The notes beneath the pieces were generated by a model, which did no database searches, was not told the DNA's origin, and saw only the letters and a list, made by a program, of their open reading frames with translations. Shown one piece after another: positions 1-5,131 of a DNA stretch of 11,704 nt; position 1 is the first letter of the stretch, and each line of letters opens with the position of its first letter. The DNA lies in NCBI GenBank assembly GCA_016212685.1, contig JACREW010000123.1, positions 1 to 11,704 on the forward strand, given 5' to 3'. This DNA is from Nitrospirota bacterium (GTDB lineage Bacteria; Nitrospirota; Thermodesulfovibrionia; Thermodesulfovibrionales; Dissulfurispiraceae). The position numbers were made by a program, and so were the translations under genes.

Positions 1-707
1 ACTTCCCATACCATTCTTACGGCAATCGGCCGGACAGCAGGGCCTGACAGCCCGCCCGTATTGTTTGCAAGCACGGGCCTTCGCCTCCGAACATCCACAA
101 CCATTCCAGTTATGGTATTTATCAGCGAAACCGCATCAGCGCCGGAATTTTCGGCAACCCTTGCCATAAGACCTATATCTGTAACATTGGGAGACAGCTT
201 GACTATCAGCGGCAGTTTCGTTTCCTTTCTCACAGCCGTAACTACCTGCTCCATTGTTTTAGTGTCGGTGCCAAAGACTATCCATCCTGCCTGTTTATTC
301 GGGCAGGATATATTCATCTCTAACGCATGGACGCCGTCTGCGCCGCTTAATTCAACCGCCGCCTGAACATATTCGTCAATGCTGTCCCCGAAAAAATTTG
401 CGATAACAGGGATATTAAATCTCTTCAAAAACGGCAGTTTTTCTTTTATAAATGCCTTAACTCCTATGTTCTGAAGGCCGATTGCGTTAAGCATTCCGGC
501 AGGAGTTTCGACAATGCGGGGCGTAGGATTGCCTTGTCTCGGCGTTGCCGAAAGCCCTTTTACGACAATCGCGCCGAGCCTGTTTAAATCCATAAATTCC
601 GAATATTCTTCCCCATAGCCGAACGTGCCGGATGCGGTCATTACAGGATTCTTGAGTTTTAGTCCTGCAATATCAACCTCAAGATTTATTTCTTTTTTAA
701 ATTCCAT
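1..707 (-). CDS. pyrD: Dihydroorotate dehydrogenase class 1B, catalytic subunit (partial, C-terminus off the window)
   Basis: Oxidises dihydroorotate to orotate in de novo pyrimidine synthesis, using FMN and passing electrons to PyrK. Translating from the ATG at 707-705 gives 235 codons with no stop before the edge; the usual length is about 300, so roughly the last 70 residues are missing. Family signatures seen: ASGTFGYGEEY near residue 25, MLNAIGLQN near 72, NISCPN near 132, KLSPNVTDI near 170, INTITGM near 195 and NTGGLSGPA near 215. The cysteine in NISCPN is the active-site base of class 1 enzymes (class 2 uses serine). The start overlaps the pyrK stop by one base (TAATG), indicating translational coupling. 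An adjacent PyrK makes class 1B (NAD-dependent heterotetramer) the clear choice over 1A. The GG pair often following NISCPN is not seen here (NISCPNKQAGW). Confidence 0.96.
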   Translation of the reverse strand, partial: MEFKKEINLEVDIAGLKLKNPVMTASGTFGYGEEYSEFMDLNRLGAIVVKGLSATPRQGNPTPRIVETPAGMLNAIGLQNIGVKAFIKEKLPFLKRFNIPVIANFFGDSIDEYVQAAVELSGADGVHALEMNISCPNKQAGWIVFGTDTKTMEQVVTAVRKETKLPLIVKLSPNVTDIGLMARVAENSGADAVSLINTITGMVVDVRRRRPVLANNTGGLSGPAVRPIAVRMVWE

Positions 708-1528
708 TACTCCCTTGTTCCATTGTTCCATACAATGTCTTTTATATCAAAAACAGGCCCCTCTTTACATACCCTTCTGTAGCCGGAAGCGGTTCTGACA
801 ACGCATCCAAGACACGCTCCGATTCCGCATGCCATATGTTCCTCAAGGGAGACATAGCATTTTATTCCGCTCTCTCGTGCGATTTTAGAGAGTTTCTTCA
901 ACATCGGCTTAGGACCGCATGCGTAGATTGGTAATCCCCCCTCACCCCCCTTTAGTAAAGGGGGGAAGGGGGGGGGTTGTGTTGAGTTAAGAAAATCGAT
1001 GAGCAATTCGGTTATCAGTCCCTTCTTGCCTTCGGAACCGTCATCCGTAGCTACAAACACTTCTTTTGCTAATGCCTCAACTTCGCTCAACATTACCAGT
1101 TCGTTTTTACTCCTCGCTCCGTAGAATAGATACCCCGTGTTCTTGCGTTTCTCGAGGAGGGACAGCAATGAAGCGATTCCCACGCCTCCGGCAACTGCAA
1201 TAAAGTCTCCATCAGGTTCAGGATAACTATTTCCGAGCGGTCCGATTACTTCGATTATGTCGCCTTTTCTAAGATTCGAAAGACAAGAGGTTCCCTTGCC
1301 CCTTACCCTGTAAAGGAATTTCAGGGTATTGTCTTCGCATTTTAAAATGCTAAAAGGTCTCTTTAAAAGAGGATCGTAAGTGTCGCTTGAATGAAGCATA
1401 TAAAATTGGCCGGGAGAAGGCATGCGTTGAGCGTTGAGCGTTGAGCGTCCAGCGTCAATGGTTAACAATCTGAAATGTTTATTTAAAGCAGTATTTTCTA
1501 AAACTGTTGCCTTAAAGTATTTAGTCAT
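707..1528 (-). CDS. pyrK: Dihydroorotate dehydrogenase electron-transfer subunit (FAD, 2Fe-2S)
   Basis: Carries electrons from PyrD FMN through a [2Fe-2S] cluster and FAD to NAD+. The 273 aa show the ferredoxin-reductase fold: FAD-binding RPFSI at residues 57-61, glycine-rich GGVG at 114-117 for the NAD domain, CGPKPM at 204-209, and cluster cysteines C234, C239, C242 and C254 in CGIGACLGC...VC. Two stretches look like insertions relative to family members. Residues 24-35 are encoded by a heptamer array. Residues 184-200 (Pro-rich, then KGGEGG) are encoded by a G/C-rich palindrome; both keep the frame, so the protein should still be made. No Shine-Dalgarno is visible: the bases before the ATG are another heptamer array that fills the spacer to greA. 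Follows greA by 50 bases and overlaps pyrD by one. Confidence 0.95.
   Translation of the reverse strand: MTKYFKATVLENTALNKHFRLLTIDAGRSTLNAQRMPSPGQFYMLHSSDTYDPLLKRPFSILKCEDNTLKFLYRVRGKGTSCLSNLRKGDIIEVIGPLGNSYPEPDGDFIAVAGGVGIASLLSLLEKRKNTGYLFYGARSKNELVMLSEVEALAKEVFVATDDGSEGKKGLITELLIDFLNSTQPPPFPPLLKGGEGGLPIYACGPKPMLKKLSKIARESGIKCYVSLEEHMACGIGACLGCVVRTASGYRRVCKEGPVFDIKDIVWNNGTRE
931..978. repeat. G/C-rich palindromic repeat inserted in frame in pyrK
   Basis: The core is a perfect inverted repeat, CCCCCCTTTA at 945-954 and TAAAGGGGGG at 956-965, around one central base, with outer C-rich and G-rich arms (935-941 and 968-976). It encodes PyrK residues 184-200, rich in Pro then Lys-Gly-Gly. The sequence AATC...CTCACCCC...TTTA...AAAG...GGG is shared with one half of the element at 2113-2250, so it belongs to a dispersed family. 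It contains a run of nine G at 968-976. Confidence 0.85.
1424..1458. repeat. Heptamer tandem array inside pyrK 5' coding region (unit GCGTTGA)
   Basis: Five 7-base units on the plus strand: three exact GCGTTGA, then GCGTCCA and GCGTCAA. It encodes PyrK residues 24-35. Bases 1424-1448 are the reverse complement of 1534-1558 with one mismatch in 25, so the two arrays can pair with the pyrK start codon in the loop. Confidence 0.9.
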
Positions 1529-1533
1529 TATTT

Positions 1534-1571
1534 ACGCTCAACGCTCAACGCTTAACGCACAACGCTTGACG
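1534..1571. repeat. Heptamer tandem array in greA-pyrK spacer (unit ACGCTCA)
   Basis: Five units (ACGCTCA twice, then ACGCTTA, ACGCACA, ACGCTTG) plus ACG. It fills most of the 50-base gap between the greA stop and the pyrK start, where the pyrK ribosome-binding site should be. It is the inverted partner of the array at 1424-1458. Confidence 0.9.
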
Positions 1572-1578
1572 TTGTCTT

Positions 1579-2052
1579 TTAGACAAAGTTTATCTCTATA
1601 ATCTCGTATTCTATAGTCCTTGCCGGCGCCTTCACCACTGCGGTATCTCCCGCCTCTTTTCCGATCAATGCCCTTCCCACAGGCGACGTTATGGATATTT
1701 TGCCGCTTTTGACATCCGTTTCGTCAGAACCCACAAGGATAAATTCATACTCTTCATCGGCCTCTATATCAACAACCTTCACCTTTGCTCCGAAGGCAAC
1801 TTTAGACTGGTTTATCTTCGACGTATCTATCACATCGGCAAGCGACAGCTTGGCCTGAAGCTCTTGAATGCGTCCTTCTATAAAGGACTGTCGTTCTCTT
1901 GCGGCATGATATTCCGCATTCTCGGACAGATCCCCATGAGCCCTCGCCTCGGCTATATCCTGTATATTCTTAGGCCTGTCTACTTTCAAGAGCTTGTCGA
2001 GCTCTTCCTTCAGTTTCTGATACCCATCGGGTGTCATCGGAACGCGTTTCAC
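1579..2052 (-). CDS. greA: Transcription elongation factor GreA
   Basis: Binds the RNA polymerase secondary channel and stimulates cleavage of backtracked RNA, releasing stalled complexes. The 157 aa match the family's usual length. The N-terminal coiled-coil hairpin (about residues 10-75) carries the tip motif GDLSENAEY, with the acidic residues D41 and E44 that act at the polymerase active site. The C-terminal globular domain holds the expected ISITSPVGRALIGK segment near residues 118-131. The start is GTG at 2052-2050. A strong AAGGAGG is present but 13 bases upstream, farther than ideal; AGGG at 8 bases is an alternative. No better start lies between. It heads a greA-pyrK-pyrD group, and a long leader with a repeat element precedes it. 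Confidence 0.97.
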   Translation of the reverse strand: MKRVPMTPDGYQKLKEELDKLLKVDRPKNIQDIAEARAHGDLSENAEYHAARERQSFIEGRIQELQAKLSLADVIDTSKINQSKVAFGAKVKVVDIEADEEYEFILVGSDETDVKSGKISITSPVGRALIGKEAGDTAVVKAPARTIEYEIIEINFV

Positions 2053-2323
2053 GACTCTTGCCCTGCCTCCTTCTAATTAGTACTAACACGCCATAAACTG
2101 ACAATTATTAAGGGTCTCATAAAAATATGGACTATCCAACTATAATAAAATCCCTCCTAACCTCCCTTTACCAAAGGGAGGATTTCCCCTCTTTGGTAAA
2201 GAGGGGTGAGGGGAGATTTTCCGGTCAATGTATATTCAATTATGAGACTGTTATTAAGATAACATTTTAAAGCCGGTTTTTTCAAAAAAATGAATGTTTG
2301 CTTTGTAAGGTATCGAAGCGCTT
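2053..2323. other. fliW-greA intergenic region (271 bases)
   Basis: No coding region is supported. It separates the flagellar late operon from greA and is mostly filled by the palindromic element at 2105-2258. No clear intrinsic terminator follows fliW: GAAGCGCTTC just past the stop is a short palindrome without a T-run. A possible greA promoter on the minus strand is TTGAAA (2280-2285), an 18-base spacer and TATCTT (2256-2261). It is a weak match, and transcription from it would carry the whole element as leader RNA. A second weak candidate is TTGTCA followed by ACTAAT close to the greA ribosome-binding site. Confidence 0.5.
2105..2258. mobile_element. MITE-like palindromic element with terminal inverted repeats and 8-bp flanking direct repeat
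   Basis: TTATTAAG occurs at 2105-2112 and again at 2251-2258, bounding a 138-bp element. Just inside, GTCTCATAA (2114-2122) and TTATGAGAC (2240-2248) are perfect inverted repeats. The centre (about 2147-2220) is a longer imperfect palindrome that begins AAAATC and ends GATTTT. It contains two back-to-back hairpins: CCTCCCTTT/AAAGGGAGG and CCCCTCTTT/AAAGAGGGG. There is no open reading frame, so any movement would need a transposase supplied elsewhere. The G/C-rich core is related to the in-frame repeats in pyrK and flgJ. Calling the direct repeat a target-site duplication is inference. Confidence 0.6.
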
Positions 2324-2761
2324 CTATTTAGCGCTGTTTTCTTCCTGGGGCAGCGCCGGCAAGGGCTCACGAAAGGCATACCGCTCATCATCGAGAAGTA
2401 TCTGCACTCCCTTTAGAGTCGAGGAATTAATAATTATCGGCGCTTTCAGGTTTGCGTGCAAGGCGTTATCCGCGACAATTAAAATTACAATGATAGCCGC
2501 ATCCTCGGGTTTTTTTATCTCAAGAAACGTTTCCACGTCATCCTTCATAGAGAATGAGTAGTCCGGAAAGAATGAAAACGGGCTTGCTGTTATAAATGCG
2601 GTATCCGGATCGTCAACCGCGTGCAGCCATTTTATAGGCTCCTTGTAATCAATCAAAAAGTACCGCTTCATGTTCGGAAAACCGGGAATCCCGAGTGGAA
2701 AATTAATAATTTTATTATCGTCTATCTCTACATCTCCAAACCGTGTCGTGTTTATTTTCAT
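2324..2761 (-). CDS. fliW: Flagellar assembly factor FliW (CsrA antagonist)
   Basis: In Bacillus, FliW binds CsrA and blocks its repression of flagellin translation, and is itself titrated by flagellin, forming a three-partner assembly switch. The 145 aa give the full-length family profile: FPLGIPGFPNMKRYFLID near residues 21-38, SPFSFFPDYSF near 60-70, and LKAPIIINSSTLKGVQ near 105-120 followed by YAFREPL. The ATG at 2761 is preceded by AAGGAG inside the last csrA codons, with two bases between the csrA stop and the fliW start, so the pair is almost certainly co-translated. It is the last gene of the late flagellar operon. Function is inferred from homology. Confidence 0.96.
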   Translation of the reverse strand: MKINTTRFGDVEIDDNKIINFPLGIPGFPNMKRYFLIDYKEPIKWLHAVDDPDTAFITASPFSFFPDYSFSMKDDVETFLEIKKPEDAAIIVILIVADNALHANLKAPIIINSSTLKGVQILLDDERYAFREPLPALPQEENSAK

Positions 2762-2763
2762 TC

Positions 2764-2988
2764 TTACTCCTTCAATCCCAAGAAATCCTTCAGCTTACCC
2801 ATATCGAGCTTCGCAGCTTCCTGGTTAAGTTGTTTGAGCTTTTCATAGAGTTCTTCCCTGTATATCGGCATTTCACGCGGCGCTTCGATGCCGAGTTTGA
2901 CATAACCGTTGCCTATCTCAACGATCTTAATGCGGATGTCGTCGCCGATGTTTACTATCTGATTGGCCTTGCGGGTTAGCACAAGCAT
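2764..2988 (-). CDS. csrA: Carbon storage regulator CsrA, RNA-binding translational regulator
   Basis: A small homodimeric RNA-binding protein that recognises GGA motifs, usually over ribosome-binding sites. The 74 aa contain the canonical start MLVLTRK, IGDDIRIKIVEI near 14-25, and GIEAPREMPIYREELY near 33-48. The RNA-contact residues L4, R6 and R44 are all present. The C-terminus continues with a helical tail of about 25 residues, as in Bacillus-type CsrA that pairs with FliW. It starts 17 bases after flgL. The only GAGG lies about 15 bases upstream of the ATG, overlapping the flgL stop, so initiation looks weak or coupled. Its place beside fliW in a flagellar operon argues that flagellin mRNA is the main target. 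Confidence 0.97.
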   Translation of the reverse strand: MLVLTRKANQIVNIGDDIRIKIVEIGNGYVKLGIEAPREMPIYREELYEKLKQLNQEAAKLDMGKLKDFLGLKE

Positions 2989-3005
2989 TTTATCTTATTT
3001 TTTCC

Positions 3006-5129
3006 TCATCGTATGAAATCGAAAAGACTTGCTCTTAAAACGTTCGAAGAAAGCGATCTCAATCCTTCCAGTGCCGTCTGCTTCTGCGTCAGTTCGGTTA
3101 TAGCCTTTGCGATGTCGGTGTCCTGCTCGTTTGATATATATGTTGTGATCTCAAATTCCCTGTCGCCGTGATATGTCTCTTCGGTTTCGAGCTTATTCAT
3201 TCTTGCTCCTACGTCCGCCTGTACCTGGAAAAGCCTGTCGGATGTTTTGGTCAAATAGTCTATCGCCTTCTGAACTCTGCCTGCATCGTCGTTTTCCAGA
3301 GAAACCTTCAAAAAATTAAGCGCCCTCAATATATTCGTCTCATTCAGGTAGTTATTGTTAAAGCTGTAATAATTGTTGTTCGACGGGTTTGTAATATAAT
3401 TGTAGTTCGTGATATCCGTCCCGAGCGTCTGGTTCTGAACGCCGTAAGACAATGCATTATCGCTGGTTGTAGAACTATTCACCGCAATAGAGGAATGATC
3501 CGTAGCGTCAAAACCAAGCACGCTCTCCGCCGTTGTACTGGAGTTTTCCCATAATATATCTATAGCATTCGCGTTGGTGCTGTCATTTATAAGCTTAAAC
3601 TTCTTATTTGTCGAATCATAGGCAACGGTATAAGTGTCGGCGCTGCCATTAGCTGCTTCCATAGCCCTTTTTATCTCTCTTGCAAGAGTATCTGCCGTGT
3701 ATGTGCCTGACGACAATGTTGCCGTTCTATCTGCTCCGTCATTAAAGATAATCGTATTATTATTGCTGTCGATAGTGATAGTATCATTGCTGGACATGTA
3801 TACGAGCGTATGCAGCCCTGTACCTGCCGCATCATCGGACGTTGCGGTTATCCGCACATCTCCGGGTCTGCCTGCGGGATCCGATGAAATGATAATCCTG
3901 TAATCAGCCGTAGATGTAGCGCTGATATTAACGACTTCCGCCTTGACACCTGCATCGGCATTATTGATAGCATTCCTTACATCCGCAAGTGTGGCAAGGG
4001 CAGAAATCGATACATCAACAGCGGTTGTGTCATCATCTCCAACCTTGATGGTTAATGTGCCGCCGCTTGTTGAAAATGTATTTGTAGAAGCAGTAAACCC
4101 TCCGCCCGTAACTGCGCTGTCGCTTGTATCCGAGCTACCGGCGGCGATACTCAAGGTATTTTCAGGATTAAAGCCCAACAATCTCTCTGCAGTTGTCGTT
4201 GCATCGCCCCACAATAAGTCAAGGGCATTCGTATTGCCGGTATCATTTGTAATCTTAAATTTCTTGTTTGTAGAATCATAGGAAACAGTATACGTATCGG
4301 CACTACCGTTAGCTGCCTCCAATGCCCTTTTTATTTCTACTGCAATTTGATCCGCCGTATATGTACCGGCAGTGAGCGTTGCAGTAAAATCAGCTATTGC
4401 ATCACCATCATCACCACCCGCAATCTCATCATTTACCCCTGTTCTCACCACAAATCTATCCGTATGCAGCGCTCCGTTGGGATCCGCATCCTCATATATT
4501 TCATCCGTGGATGCGTAAGCTCCTGTTTTATCGACGTTATAAGAAGGCAGAATCAAATTTGCCGAATCCGAAGAACTGATTCGTTTAAAACTGAATAAAT
4601 CGCTTGCCGAAACGTTCAGTTTTATTTCTGTATTTGCGCTGATGCTCAAAGTAATAGGATTAGAATCGCCTACAAACTCACCCGTATTCTTATCGATAGG
4701 AGCGGTATCGCTCTTGTATCCCGAAAAAATATATCTATCTCCGACTTTTGTATTGGCTATATCTATCGCATGTTCTAATAATGTTCCGATTTCTTTAGCT
4801 ATTATTGCTCTGTCGCCGCCCGTTGCGCTGGCATCGGCTCCCTCTAATCCGAGTTCCCGCGCCCTATTCAAAGTATCGTTCAAATTCAACAGCGCCTTGT
4901 CGAGCGATCCGACCATACTATTAGCGGTGGTAATCGATCTCTTATACTCTCCTATCTGGCTTATCTGTGTTTTATAGGCAGTAATCTTCGACAGCGCTGC
5001 CGGGTCATCTGACGGGCGGTTAACCCTCTTCATGGAAGATATCTGCTCCTGACTCTTAAAAATAGCTTCCATGTTGCTCTGAAAGCCTGAAATAAACTGA
5101 TCAAAAAACATCCGTGTAGTGATTCTCAT
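3006..5129 (-). CDS. flgL: Flagellar hook-associated protein 3 (HAP3), enlarged
   Basis: Distal hook-filament junction protein, exported by the flagellar type III apparatus with FlgN help. The N-terminal flagellin-like D0/D1 segment (about residues 1-190, including NRPSDDPAALSKI and DRYIFSGYKSDTAP) and C-terminal coiled-coil segment (about 590-707, ending SSNVLRASLFDFIR) are typical. At 707 aa it is about twice the usual 300-400. The extra middle holds module A (about 248-336), a stretch resembling the flagellin IN motif of FliD and flagellins (about 354-440), and module B (about 468-556). A and B are about two-thirds identical by eye (GTYTAD, ANGSADTYTV, YDSTNKKFK, LW, LGF). FlgK carries related modules. 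Its ribosome-binding site GGGGGGAGG lies in the last flgK codons, two bases separating the genes. Confidence 0.95.
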   Translation of the reverse strand: MRITTRMFFDQFISGFQSNMEAIFKSQEQISSMKRVNRPSDDPAALSKITAYKTQISQIGEYKRSITTANSMVGSLDKALLNLNDTLNRARELGLEGADASATGGDRAIIAKEIGTLLEHAIDIANTKVGDRYIFSGYKSDTAPIDKNTGEFVGDSNPITLSISANTEIKLNVSASDLFSFKRISSSDSANLILPSYNVDKTGAYASTDEIYEDADPNGALHTDRFVVRTGVNDEIAGGDDGDAIADFTATLTAGTYTADQIAVEIKRALEAANGSADTYTVSYDSTNKKFKITNDTGNTNALDLLWGDATTTAERLLGFNPENTLSIAAGSSDTSDSAVTGGGFTASTNTFSTSGGTLTIKVGDDDTTAVDVSISALATLADVRNAINNADAGVKAEVVNISATSTADYRIIISSDPAGRPGDVRITATSDDAAGTGLHTLVYMSSNDTITIDSNNNTIIFNDGADRTATLSSGTYTADTLAREIKRAMEAANGSADTYTVAYDSTNKKFKLINDSTNANAIDILWENSSTTAESVLGFDATDHSSIAVNSSTTSDNALSYGVQNQTLGTDITNYNYITNPSNNNYYSFNNNYLNETNILRALNFLKVSLENDDAGRVQKAIDYLTKTSDRLFQVQADVGARMNKLETEETYHGDREFEITTYISNEQDTDIAKAITELTQKQTALEGLRSLSSNVLRASLFDFIR
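3462..3728 (-). repeat. FlgL internal module, copy B
   Basis: Encodes FlgL residues about 468-556. It is the partner of the copy at 4122-4388, with similarity visible in both protein and DNA, for example matching tracts around 3660 and 4320 (...GCCCTTTTTAT...). Confidence 0.8.
4122..4388 (-). repeat. FlgL internal module, copy A
   Basis: Encodes FlgL residues about 248-336. It aligns without large gaps to copy B at 3462-3728, with the identical peptide EAANGSADTYTV followed by YDSTNKKFK in both. Confidence 0.8.
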
Positions 5130-5131
5130 AA

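Noticed and set aside
61..366. 101-codon plus-strand open frame at the left edge
   Set aside because: Antisense to pyrD, whose conserved motifs account for the same bases.
931..978. Palindrome in pyrK as a gene-breaking insertion
   Set aside because: The frame continues through it, and the CGPKPM and cluster-cysteine motifs downstream remain in phase, so pyrK is not called a pseudogene.
2262..2323. Intrinsic terminator just after fliW
   Set aside because: GAAGCGCTTC lacks a T-run, and the T-run near 2284-2290 follows no G/C stem. The palindromic element further on may end transcription, but that is unproven.
4397..4579. Plus-strand open frame beginning with six histidines
   Set aside because: It is the complement of the Asp/Gly-rich stretch of FlgL (GGDDGDAIAD); no ribosome-binding site or family resemblance.
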